NCBI GenBank assembly: GCA_004014935.1
Contig: CP025323.1
Coordinates: forward strand, 558,001 to 622,000
DNA: 64,000 nt
Source: Saccharomycopsis malanga
Taxonomy: Eukaryota > Ascomycota > Saccharomycetes > Ascoideales > Saccharomycopsidaceae
Direction: 5' to 3'
The position numbers were made by a program, and so were the translations under genes. Positions within the stretch are counted from its first letter, which is position 1; the number at the start of each line of letters is the position of its first letter. This document shows, piece after piece, positions 8,829-19,536 of this stretch. The notes under the pieces were generated by a model. It ran no database searches. It saw only the letters and a program-made list of their open reading frames with translations, and was not told the DNA's origin.

Positions 8829-11162
8829 ATGAAAATCGCTTACACACTCTGTCTATTCTACCTCACGCTTATCGTTGACGCTCTTCCTGTCAACCACGCC
8901 CAAGTTGACCAAGCACGTCATCAGGCTGCCTTGGAGAAAAGAGACCCAAGATTCAGAATCCCAATTCCAAAGAGCACTAAGCCTAAAATTTCAATTCCAA
9001 AGGCTGCTCCTAAGGCTGTCCCTAAGATCACTAAGCCTAAAATCACTCCAAAGACTTCTAAGCCTAAAGTGTCTATTCCTAAAACTCCTCCTAAACTCCC
9101 ACCTAGACCTGCTCCTGCTCCTCCTAAGATTCCACCTAGACCTGCTCCTGCTCCTCCAAAACCTGCGCCAAAACCTGCTCCTGCTCCAGCTAAACCTGCG
9201 CCAAAACCTGCTCCTGCTCCTCCTAAGATTCCACCTAGACCTGCTCCTGCTCCTCCAAAACCTGCGCCAAAACCTGCTCCTGCTCCTGCTAAACCAGAAG
9301 CTAAACCAGCTCCAAAACCTGCACCAGCTCCTCCTAAAAATGATGCACCAAAACCTGCACCAGCTCCTCCTAAACCAACTGTTGTAAAACCAAATCCAGC
9401 TCCTGCTAAGCCGGAAACACCAGTAAAGCCTCCTGCTTCCAACGCTGTTAAACCAGCTCCTAAGCCAGCTCCTCCTGCTGCTGCAAAGCCTGCACCAACT
9501 AAGCCAGATGCTTCTAAACCACCTGCTGCTGATGCAGTTAAACCAAAAAGCCCTGCTGATGCTGCTAAACCTTCAGCTCCGCCAGCTAAACCACCTGCTT
9601 CTGTTGCTGAACCTGCTAAGCCAAAGACTCCTGTTACCAATGCCGCTAAGCCTCCACCAACTCCTGCTTCCAATGCCGTTGAGCCACCTGCTGCTAAACC
9701 TCCTGTGGCTTCTGGTGCTCCTAAGCCAGCTGTTTCTAACGCTGTTAAGCCTTCTGCTGCCTCTGCTCCTAAGCCTCCTGCTTCCAATGCCGCCAAACCA
9801 CCTGCTACCAAACCATCTGAAAACCCTGCTATTCCTCCTGGCCATAAAAACAATGTGGAACCAGCTCCTAAACCATCACCTGTTAGTCCTTCTAAGCCAT
9901 CATCTGTTAGTCCTTCTAAGCCAAGTGCTGCTGGAGACAATGCCAAAGTCACCAACACTGCTGCAGCCCATTCAAGCAATGCTGAACATGTCTCTGGTCC
10001 TGCTCCAGAAGCTGCTAAGCCTTCTTCTCAAGCGCCACCGCTTGCTCAATCTCATGTAGAAGCCCCTCAAGCTAACAACAATCCTGCCGCTCCTGCTCCT
10101 GCTCCTGCTCCTGCTGCTCCTCCTGCCAACCCACCGCAAGCTGCTGGTGGAAGAACAAGCCTCAACGACTATGTAAACACTGGAATTAATGCTATGCAAG
10201 CCTATCAAATGGCCAAGGGGGTTTATTCTCCATACTATGGTGCTGGTATGAATGCTCAAGGCGCAGGAATGAACGCTCAAGGAGCAGGAATGAATGCTGC
10301 TGTAGACCCAATGTCGGGTGGTATGAATACTGCTGTTGATCCTTCAGGCGCTTCAGGTTACTCAGGAGCTGATGCAACTTATGGCACTACTGCTGGGGCA
10401 AGTGGTGCTTATGGTGCTGACCCTAATGCAGCTTACGGTTCTGTTCCTAGTGCACCTGTTGGCTCTGCTCCTCCTGGTGCTCCTGCTGCCTCTGTCCCTG
10501 CTGCCTCTGGACCTGCTGCTGTAGCACCTAGTGCAGCTTATCCTTCTGTTGGTGCTGACGCCGCATATGGTTCTGATCCTTCTTTAGGTGCTGCTTATGG
10601 TTCCGACACTACTGGCGCTGCTCCTGGCCTTGCTCCTGCATCAGGAGCTGCTGGTGCTCCTGGTGCTGCTCAATCATCTGGTGCTCCTCAAAACAATATC
10701 TTCATTAACTATGGTTCTGCTTCTTCTGGTGCAGCTCCTGCTGGTGCCGCAACCGCTGTTCCTAGTGCCGCTACTGGAGTTGCTCCTGCTATGGATAATG
10801 CTGTTGCTACTGATGATCCTTTTGCTGCTGATGAAGACCCTTTTGCTGCACCTGCCACTGCCACTGCTGCTACTGCTACTGCTGTACCAGCCAACGCAAA
10901 GGCTACTTCCACTGCTACTCCTGCTACTACCAAGGCTACTGCTACTGCCACTGCCACTGCAAAAACCAGTTCAACTGCTACTGCTACTGCAAAAACCAAC
11001 TCTGCTGCTACTGCTACTGCAAAAACTAGCCCTAGTTCTGCTGCAACCAAAGCTGCAACAAGCATTGATGCTGATCCTTATGGCTCCATTACTGGTGGAC
11101 AATCAGATGACGACGACCTTGCTGCTGTCAACGGAGCTGGCTCCAATACAGGAAAAGCTTAG
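8829..11162 (+). CDS. Secreted Pro/Ala/Lys-rich low-complexity (cell-wall-type) protein
   Basis: A 777-residue protein; the ATG at 8829 gives a signal peptide MKIAYTLCLFYLTLIVDA, followed by a Kex2-type dibasic site in ALEKRDPRF. Residues from about 40 to 300 are PAPAPPKPAPK repeats, including a 33-residue unit (IPPRPAPAPPK...) duplicated at the DNA level with a 99-bp period (9123 and 9222). The middle has GAGMNAQ repeats and Gly/Ala/Tyr-rich YGADP units. The C-terminal part is TATATAK repeats ending in an acidic SDDDDLA and a hydrophilic tail. No C-terminal hydrophobic GPI signal is visible, so it is probably secreted or wall-associated without a GPI anchor. Codons are strongly biased to GCT and CCT, suggesting high expression. 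No known family was recognised. The long open frames in other phases across this gene are artefacts of the repeats. Confidence 0.85.
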   Translation: MKIAYTLCLFYLTLIVDALPVNHAQVDQARHQAALEKRDPRFRIPIPKSTKPKISIPKAAPKAVPKITKPKITPKTSKPKVSIPKTPPKLPPRPAPAPPKIPPRPAPAPPKPAPKPAPAPAKPAPKPAPAPPKIPPRPAPAPPKPAPKPAPAPAKPEAKPAPKPAPAPPKNDAPKPAPAPPKPTVVKPNPAPAKPETPVKPPASNAVKPAPKPAPPAAAKPAPTKPDASKPPAADAVKPKSPADAAKPSAPPAKPPASVAEPAKPKTPVTNAAKPPPTPASNAVEPPAAKPPVASGAPKPAVSNAVKPSAASAPKPPASNAAKPPATKPSENPAIPPGHKNNVEPAPKPSPVSPSKPSSVSPSKPSAAGDNAKVTNTAAAHSSNAEHVSGPAPEAAKPSSQAPPLAQSHVEAPQANNNPAAPAPAPAPAAPPANPPQAAGGRTSLNDYVNTGINAMQAYQMAKGVYSPYYGAGMNAQGAGMNAQGAGMNAAVDPMSGGMNTAVDPSGASGYSGADATYGTTAGASGAYGADPNAAYGSVPSAPVGSAPPGAPAASVPAASGPAAVAPSAAYPSVGADAAYGSDPSLGAAYGSDTTGAAPGLAPASGAAGAPGAAQSSGAPQNNIFINYGSASSGAAPAGAATAVPSAATGVAPAMDNAVATDDPFAADEDPFAAPATATAATATAVPANAKATSTATPATTKATATATATAKTSSTATATAKTNSAATATAKTSPSSAATKAATSIDADPYGSITGGQSDDDDLAAVNGAGSNTGKA

Positions 11163-11439
11163 GTCCTAAATTTTTAACAACTTACTAAATTTATTTACTA
11201 AACTTTTTATTTTTCTCATCTTTTACAACTGATTTTGTTTAGCTATACACCACTAGCATAGAGATTTTAGATACCAATATATACGTAACACTTATGTCAA
11301 CTCAAAAGAATAGTTGTAGTTCTACTGATTTCAAAAACTTAGTATTCCACTAGTGTGTGCTTTTCTCAAAACTATTATCAGCAGAAAATTTGCCACAAGA
11401 CACAGTTTGAGAAGAAATACTGGATAAATATAAGTTCCT
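11163..11439. other. Intergenic: 3' flank of the secreted-protein gene
   Basis: AT-rich 3' flank with poly-pyrimidine and AT-rich stretches typical of yeast 3'-end formation. No gene is visible. Confidence 0.5.
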
Positions 11440-12268
11440 CTGAGAAATCATAATAAAAAATACTTTTCTTTAGTTTTTAGGATACACGTTTCTTTGAAAT
11501 AAAACCTCATCCAAATTTTGAAACAAGCTGAAGTAAATCAAAAAGCAATATAAACCTATAGGATGTTGTCAAGCGATAAATAAACATGCTCTGAGAGTTG
11601 AAAAACACGATTTTTTACACATAATGTGTTATTTTCGACAAACTGATACTTTCTCACTATTAAATAAATTTTAAAAACCAAATATTGAACCAAATTACAC
11701 AGAATATTGCTCTAGGATTTGGAGAGTATAAAAATACAATTATTGTATGGTTTGGTTTGCTGTGAAGACTCTAGAATATGGTTTGACAGAATCAACTTTT
11801 TGTCAAAATTGGAAATTTTCCGTTATATCGAATATTTATTCAAAAACTTTAAATTGTTTATTATAATTGGTACTATAATAAAGCAGAAAATTTGAAAACT
11901 CTGGTGTACGTTTTTCGAATCAAAATAACCTTGATAACATAGATTTAACTCAATAAAACGTTTGATGATTAGTCCAAAACTTCAGGAGCGCGAATTGAGT
12001 ACCAAAACCCCAAGTGAGGAACGCCACACTTGTTTTTCTGCACTATTCTGCACTATTTTGTGTGGCGCATGGCCTAACCAACTTGGCCACCTGGCAATAG
12101 TAAGACATATAGGCATATTTCCATTAAAAATACAGAATATCTTTACTTTTCAAGAGTATATTTTTAATATTCCCATTTTTTGCCAAATGTATATAAGCAG
12201 AAATAAAAGGATTATTAGGTAATTTACGAGAGGTGTTGCGTCTTTTATTAGTTTGTCGATTAGATCAG
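11440..12268 (-). repeat. Family-1 long tRNA-headed repeat, copy B (3'-truncated)
   Basis: Reverse-strand copy, nearly identical to copy A across the head. The A box lies at 12078-12089, the hairpin arms at 12022-12029 and 12060-12067 with two loop decamers, and the degenerate B box near 11990. The body aligns with copies A and C back to about 11440, where similarity fades, so roughly the last third is missing or diverged. In its own orientation it lies directly downstream of a family-2-like tail (12270-12312). Confidence 0.75.
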
Positions 12269-12269
12269 T

Positions 12270-12312
12270 ATAAAAATAATAATTATAATATCATATATTT
12301 CAAGCCACTGGG
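12270..12312 (-). repeat. Family-2 SINE tail fragment, minus strand
   Basis: The reverse complement reads GGCTTGAAATATATGATATT followed by ATAATTATTATTTTTA, the 3' end of the family-2 element. It abuts the full plus-strand copy beginning at 12308, so one element may have inserted beside or into the other. Confidence 0.55.
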
Positions 12313-12655
12313 CCATTTGGCTCAGTGGTCCGTGCTCTCGAAGAAGAGAAAAACAAGACCTAATAGGAACACGGGTTCGATTCCCAAGACGACACTTTTA
12401 CTCGCTGCTTTTGACGATGCTGAACGTGATTTCACAGGCAAGTGCAACAGTCTGAAACACGACCTAGACCAAAGTCTAGTGCTAACTTTCCAACCCATCG
12501 GGTGTTCAGGAAAAAGACGGTGGACAGCTAACAATAACAGGGACATTATTAGGTTTTCCTCACTGAGTTTTAGCAAGCCCCCTTAGACATAGCGCGTATA
12601 TACGAAACTGATATGTACTGGGCTTGAAATATAAGATTATTATTATTATTAATAA
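12308..12655 (+). repeat. tRNA-derived SINE, family 2, most complete copy
   Basis: The head has a canonical Pol III A box TGGCTCAGTGG (12318-12328) and a perfect B box GGTTCGATTCC (12374-12384) 56 bp apart. Between them an anticodon-arm-like stem CTCT/AGAG can form. No acceptor stem pairs across the head, so it is not a functional tRNA. A unique body of about 200 bp follows. The 3' region CTTAGACATAGCGCGTATAT, GAAACTGATATGTACTGGGC and TTGAAATATAAGATTATTATT ends in a TTA-type simple repeat. The same 3' region recurs at 4871-4970 and 41524-41662. This is the expected architecture of a tRNA SINE. No clear target-site duplication was found. Confidence 0.75.
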
Positions 12656-12694
12656 CAGTCTTCTGAAAAAAAAAAATACAGGTCCAACAAAGAG

Positions 12695-13663
12695 TCAAAA
12701 GAGGCCTTGCATGCTATCATCATCACTTTCATCACCAGATTGGCTATTATGTTTCTGTGACTTGCCAAGGAATCCAGCTTCGTACTCCAGCAATTCGCCA
12801 TCGTCATTTTCGTCTACCACGTATACTTGCCGGTCTGTGACTTTTTCGGTTGATACTTTGGCATTTCTCATTGAGTCGTTTGATTCGTGTGATTTGTTTC
12901 GCATTTCTTCATAACCGCTTTCATCTTCATCTAATTCGGATTCTTCGCCAGAACTTGACAATATTACTATTGCATCTACTGGTTTCCCAGTGTTCTTCTC
13001 GGTAGTTTTACGTTTATTTGGCTCCTCTGGTCTCAGAACCGCTGGTCTTTTTCTAATCGAATCATTGTTACCAATTTTCACTATTGGGCTTGCTTTCTTT
13101 CTGGAGCTACTTGTCTTTTCCGTTTCTTGGTGTAGCAAATTTCGCTGTCTTTTGAGACGGGCATTCTGGGCATTAGTAAGGCGCTTTTGTCTTTCTGTTT
13201 CAGCAAAATCCTTATCCAAGTTTACAATGATGCGGTTGAAGCAATTGAAATTAGCACGCGACTTGGAAAGATACAAATACAAGCTGTTGAGCTCAGTGAA
13301 ATTGAGTTTACATAATAGTTGTGTTGGTGGTGTTGGATATTTTATCTTCGACTCTATGACCAGCTTTTCAAAAGAGAAATACCGAAGCACAATGGACCTA
13401 TGAAAATCCTTCTCCTTACAAGCTTCAACCCATTCGTCAAGCAACACCTCCTCGTCTTTAGTAAGTTTATGATACTTTTGAATCAACTGCAAGTTTCTGA
13501 AGATTTTTATTAGACGGTTATCGTCATTGGTCCGCTTTTTCTTGGCACTGAGCCGCTCCTCGCGCCTTGTGGCCGCAAGCACCAACTCTCGGGAATTGTA
13601 AATCTTATTGAGGTCTATTGCATTCTCAAGAAGTTCCAAGTCTCGCGTAGTTTGCCTATCCAT
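12695..13663 (-). CDS. Unknown basic/acidic protein with a SUMO-interacting-type motif
   Basis: A 322-residue protein starting at the ATG at 13663. Residues 1-165 look helical and globular (rich in Leu, Arg and Glu), residues 160-240 are basic, and the last 80 residues are acidic. A hydrophobic core followed by phosphoserine-type acidic residues, DAIVILSSSGEESELDEDE, is a good SUMO-interacting motif. The last residues are DESDDDSMQGLF. I do not recognise the family. It is transcribed divergently from TRM8 across a 308-bp promoter, so co-regulation with RNA-modification genes is possible. The nuclear assignment is inference from composition. Confidence 0.8.
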   Translation of the reverse strand: MDRQTTRDLELLENAIDLNKIYNSRELVLAATRREERLSAKKKRTNDDNRLIKIFRNLQLIQKYHKLTKDEEVLLDEWVEACKEKDFHRSIVLRYFSFEKLVIESKIKYPTPPTQLLCKLNFTELNSLYLYLSKSRANFNCFNRIIVNLDKDFAETERQKRLTNAQNARLKRQRNLLHQETEKTSSSRKKASPIVKIGNNDSIRKRPAVLRPEEPNKRKTTEKNTGKPVDAIVILSSSGEESELDEDESGYEEMRNKSHESNDSMRNAKVSTEKVTDRQVYVVDENDDGELLEYEAGFLGKSQKHNSQSGDESDDDSMQGLF

Positions 13664-13812
13664 TTATGACCTGGGCGTTCTCATATGTTCATCGTATCGT
13701 GGCCGCACACAGACTTGTCCCACTATATCCACCTTTTCCATACACCCAAACACAGGCTTCCTCTACTTTTCCTTGACCTTTAATGTGTTCCATACCCTTA
13801 GTATATATATAT

Positions 13813-13842
13813 AGTGTATATACCGACCATAGTATATACACT
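13813..13842. promoter_or_regulatory. 10-bp perfect dyad in the divergent TRM8 promoter
   Basis: AGTGTATATA (13813-13822) and TATATACACT (13833-13842) are exact reverse complements separated by 10 nt. The site lies about midway between the two divergent starts (13663 and 13972). It could bind a dimeric factor or simply reflect TATA-rich sequence. Confidence 0.6.
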
Positions 13843-13891
13843 CTATAATTTTAATATGATGCTGGATACCCGGATATGCAGTATCATGTGG

Positions 13892-13910
13892 GCGATGCGT
13901 TGAAAAATTT
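13892..13910 (+). promoter_or_regulatory. PAC-like and RRPE-like motifs upstream of TRM8
   Basis: GCGATGCG (13892-13899) resembles the PAC element (GCGATGAG), and TGAAAAATTT (13901-13910) matches the RRPE core. Both motifs mark ribosome- and tRNA-biogenesis genes in yeasts. They lie about 60-80 bp before the TRM8 ATG. Confidence 0.55.
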
Positions 13911-13932
13911 CTTGATATCTCAACATAGATGA

Positions 13933-14910
<978 letters not shown>

Positions 14911-15763
14911 GGCATCTCAGTAATGGATGAATGTAGCCGCTACCTAGACTGTTTTGTAGTATTGATTTATAGTGATTTTTCTTTAGACTAATATTTAAAA
15001 AAAGCAGAACTGCTTTTCATTTTGAATAAAAGCTGCTATTACTTTGTTAAATGGAATATGCACTATCTTCTAAGGTACTTGGGAATGGATGAAAAAATTA
15101 TAAAACTATTACAAATAAAAATAGATTGTCATACATAGTTTAAAAATATATGTCTTAAGAACTTGGTGCAATTGTATGTTGCATAGAACTTAATAAAGAG
15201 GGAAAGTTTGCTTGGATTATTATGCGGGCTAATTTTATTTACATTAGACAGGGATTGTTGAATGGTTGGTTTAAAAAAGAAGAAAATTGAAGGGCAAGAT
15301 AACAGCTACTTTGACTTCGCCCAGATTCTATAATCTGATTTCAAAACTGTCTTTGTTGTTCAATGGATAAACCCGAATATGCTTTCAATGCTTTCAATGC
15401 AGTTTGACGAGTAAACCGACAAGGCGTTACTCAAAAAAAGGCCAACTAAAACGTGATGCTACAAGTAAACCATTAAAAATCTGGTAATATTCATCACTCT
15501 ACATAATAAGCAAGAAGTATACCAAATAACATTGAAAGAACGACTAATATAAGCGTGAGGAAAAAAGCATGTCTTTTATTTTGAGAAAACAGAAACACAG
15601 CAGAACGAAGAGAAAACAAGAATGAATCAAGCAACAGTGATGGAAAAAGGCAAAGAAGAAATAAGATAAAATAAATCGTAGAACGAAATCGTAAAGAGTA
15701 ATTATGTGAGACATTGAAAGTGCGAGGAATTTAGAAAAAGGATTGAAGAAAATCTTAAAAAGT
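14911..15763. other. Intergenic between convergent genes
   Basis: About 850 bp between the 3' ends of TRM8 and the MFS gene. AT-rich with several poly-A stretches. A minus-strand open frame that overlaps the MFS 3' end is not supported. No RNA gene was recognised. Confidence 0.5.
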
Positions 15764-18084
15764 TCATTGATGACGCTGGTGAACATTGTTTTGTCCGCTG
15801 GTGACACTAAAACCATCATCTTCGTCGTCATCATCATCAAAGGCTCTTGATCTTGAAGATTGAATATCGAAACTGGATGCGTCGTCAATGTATTCGACTT
15901 CCTCTCCACGTTCGTTAATTCTGGTTTTCTTTTTCTTGAACACTTTGCCCATAATTTGACTGACACTTTCGCTTCCGCGTCTTATAGAGCCCTTGATACT
16001 GCCATTGGCTGCTTGTTTTTGCTTGAATTTTAGTACCTCGTCCAAACTAGGCGGTTCAATGTCCTCTGGCATTATAACACTGGAACTAGAAGGTCTGATG
16101 CTGGCATTACTAGTCAATGCATTTAGCGACTGGAATTCCAAGTTAGGTTTGGAATGAATAGGATCACGTTGTGCTGCAGCAGTGCTGATAAATGATTGTG
16201 AACCTCTCATGAGAGATTCTTCATCATCGTGGCCGTTACCATTGCTGGTATAATAAATGTTGTCATCTGAATAAAGACGGTCGTTTTCGTGTACTGACTC
16301 ACCTCCTCCTGCCAAAAACGAATCACTGTCATTGATAGGGGCATAGGAAGATGCATTGTCTCCAAATACAGAAGAACCACCATCGCCAAACACAGAATTC
16401 ATATCTTCCAAAGATACACCAGCAGTTTCTGGCAAAAAGAAGAAGATAAATAAGAAAGACGACAAACAAGAAATGGCATGAATGACGTATAATCTCCAAC
16501 CAATGAGCTCTTGCAAAATAGGGGTCATTTCACCAACAATGAAATTGGCAATCCAATTGGTTGCAGTGGCACATGAGGCGCCTAAAGATCTAACAGAAAC
16601 CGGCAAGATTTCACTAGGGATAAACCAGGCGAGTGGGCCCCAGGATGTACCAAAACCAGGACCGTTGAAGATGACAACAAGAATCACCACCACATAAGGA
16701 GTAGCGTCGACATCTAACCATATAACAAAGGCAATGCCGGCTAAAGCAAAGAACATAATAGAAGCACCTGTAAGTAGAATAGGGCGTCTGCCCCAACGAT
16801 CAACAAGGAACCAAGGCAATACAGTTGAAAACAAATACACTACAGAATTTACACCAGTCATAAGAATAGCATTTCTTCCTTTCCAGCCTGCTTGTTCAAA
16901 CACTAGTGGAGCATAGTAGGAAATGACATTAATACCATTGAATTGTGCAAACATCAAACAAGAACAAGCAATGATTACACGTTTCTTATACTTTCTCCAC
17001 ATGTAGGCATACCCTTTAGTTTCCCCGTCGAGTCTGTGGCTAAGCACGTCTCGTTTGATGCTTTGATATTCATCTTTGGCTGCAATATCATTGGTGTCGC
17101 CCTTAGAGTGTAAATTTGCAATGACAATTAATCCTTCTACATCATTGTCAGAAGACAAGAGCCATCTTGGAGTTTCAACAATGATAAAGGAGCCCAAATA
17201 AAGCAAAAGCCCTATAACACATTGAATAAAAAGAGGAATTCTCCAAGAGTAATTGTTAGGAATAGCAGAACAGAAATAATCAACCCACACAGAAGAAGAG
17301 TATCCAAGAATGTTTCCTGAAAATTGGATACATCCAAGACGACCACGGTTCTTTGGAGCAGAAACCTCAGACTGATAAACTGGCACAATGGCACTAAGAA
17401 TACCAACACCAAGACCACTGATAACTCTCCCAAACACCAAATCCATCATTTTGCGAGCAAAGGTTTGAATAAGACCTCCAATGATAAAAATCAAAGCTCC
17501 GTATCTAATGGTTCTTCTTCTGCCAATAACATCACCTATTTTTCCTACAAGACATGAAGAGACCAATGCACCAAGCTCGAGGATGGCAACCATCGTACCT
17601 ATCTCTGCTCTAGTTGGATTGTTAAAATAACTGATGAAATATGGCCCTGTTAAGATACCTGACATGACTCCCTGGTCGTAACCAAAGAGAAAGACGCTGT
17701 TTTATTAGTATGTGGTTATGGGATAATGCTATTTAGTCCGTGAAGGTGACTGGTAACTGATAACAATACTTGAAGGTTTTGAAATATCAGTCTGAGGTTG
17801 AATAGCGAAGACATAAATACTGATTATTCTTCGCTTGGTTTAGCGACTACAAATACTTGGCCAATTACCAGAAACCACAGCCATAAATAACAACTCTCAG
17901 TTATCAGCTACCAATAACAACTCCCAACCATCAGCCACCAATAGCCAACATCTCCTGATAATAAGACGTAAATACTACTCAAATACTATACATACCCTAA
18001 AGAGACAAATACTGATGTGAAATATAAAAGCTTCTGGCCCGTAAGCACAGGCTGTAGCTTCTTGAGTTCTTGTTCACTGACCAT
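15764..18084 (-). CDS. MFS sugar-porter-family transporter (spliced, two exons)
   Basis: Exon 1 is 17996-18084 (29 codons plus 2 nt, from MVSEQELKKLQ), then a 299-nt intron, then exon 2 at 17696-15764; 673 residues in all. Joining the exons restores the first membrane segment and the family hallmark FLFGYDQGVMSGI, which the uninterrupted frame lacks. Other sugar-porter motifs are GKIGDVIGRRRT (loop 2-3), the VETPRWL (PESPR-like) motif after TM6, DRWGRRPILL (loop 8-9) and PETAG in place of PETKG after TM12. Twelve membrane segments are expected. A long Ser/Asp-rich cytosolic tail of about 200 residues follows TM12, far longer than in hexose carriers, and ends near the acidic DDDDEDDG. The substrate is unknown; a hexose, polyol or sensor-like role is possible. 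Confidence 0.88.
17697..17995 (-). other. Intron of the MFS transporter gene (299 nt)
   Basis: The donor is GTATGT (17995-17990), the branch point TACTAAT (17710-17704) and the acceptor CAG ending at 17697. Splicing joins phase-2 codon pieces GG and C into Gly and keeps the frame. Only seven bases separate the end of the branch-point heptamer from the exon. Confidence 0.9.
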
Positions 18085-19536
18085 CTTGAAACGGCCTCGT
18101 CTATTCACCGATTTTGATCCTATTAATCTATGATATCAGAGATTGAAATTTAACGTCAAAGCGAAAGAACTAAATCGAAACGTCTATAATAGTGTCTCTT
18201 GCTGACCAAGTCGTGAGAGCACTTGAGGTAAAATTATAATAAACAAAAAAAGTGATACAAAGGCACCCAGATCACGGTAGCTGGTATCAAGATAGAGTTA
18301 ACGACTATTGTCTGTCACCAAAAACAACAAGAATGTATACTATATTAACCTATCCCAAGCGAGACGGAAAGTGGCCCTAGTCTCATTACCCGCACATGCC
18401 AGATTACGTGTGACGGCTGACGTCTTGCCAAGCTATACATAGTATATTGGTTATTACAATAGAACCCCACGCGTTTTCTTGTAGCATGCTTGAAAATAAT
18501 TAATGCAGATCATGACAAAAAGCCTTATGGTGGACAGTTTAACTCTCCTTGTGTTGATTGTTTTATTAATAGTAAGAACGACTTGTAGAAAATTACAAGT
18601 ACCCCAGCTTCAGTAGCACGTCATTGTGCAGGGTTTGGCACCTTTATACATGAAACTACATAGACACCTTAATAGGTTATGAACGATGTGTATGGCTGTC
18701 GATCAAATGACTTGCAGCTGATTTGCATGTGATTTTACTCTACTACCCGGATAATAGTAGTGATATGTGGTAGGGTAATGATATTCAACCGTTTTTGTAG
18801 GAATTGCATTCGCTTACCGCAGACTGCACCGTATGGTGCATAATGTAGGTGAGACACGCATGTGGGTGGGTGTGAAAAGTTTCGGATACAACACTAGTGA
18901 AAAAGTTAGTTGTATGTTAAGTGGTGATGAAAGAATCAAGAACTTGAATTATATATGAGATTCTTAATTAATGTATAATTCAGTGTGGTGTAAAATTATA
19001 ATTGTTTGATCATTTATGCGGCTATCGTATATAGCAAAACGCGAGAAGGAAAGTAGAATACATCTTGATTTAACCAAAATTACCGTTTTGGGATTGCCGA
19101 CAATCAGACACATTTCCCATTAGACAAAAGAAGAATTTCGAAAACAAAGAAGGAGGTATTGGCTTAAATAATAGTCAAGTTGGGCTAGACAATAACAGAC
19201 TTCAAGAAGATCAGGAATAAAAGCGAAATTGAGAAGAAAAAGAAGAGAAAAAAAAGTAAATTGATAAATACTCTGAGTCTGAAAGTGATTAAGTTGTTGC
19301 TAATATACTACTGTAGTAACCAGGGTATAATAAGATTGCAATTTTTGAAACAAGCAAGCGGAATTTTCAGCACTGGGATTGTATTGAGTTTGAAAGAATA
19401 AAAACTGCAAAGTTCTTTCAAAGACTCCGTAAGATATATCCTGGAAACACACTCTACAAAACTTTTAGGCTTCAACTCTACAATACCCTTTACAAGAATC
19501 AAACTATAGAGATACTTTTGATTCGCAAGGATTAAA
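18085..19536. other. Long intergenic between divergent genes
   Basis: About 1.45 kb between the starts of the MFS gene and the Ser-rich protein gene. A run of related phrases (CCATAAATAACAACTC, ACCAATAACAACTCCC) lies just inside the MFS intron end. The intergenic part shows no tRNA, repeat copy or credible ORF. It is probably a large regulatory region. Confidence 0.5.

Noticed and set aside
8875-11169. Leu- and Gly/Ala-rich open frames in other phases over the secreted-protein gene
   Set aside because: They result from the GCT/CCT repeat codons. Only the 8829 frame has a signal peptide and sensible codons.
15544-15966. 140-codon minus-strand ORF overlapping the MFS gene 3' end
   Set aside because: It overlaps coding sequence in another frame, is hydrophobic by poly-T content, and has no family likeness.
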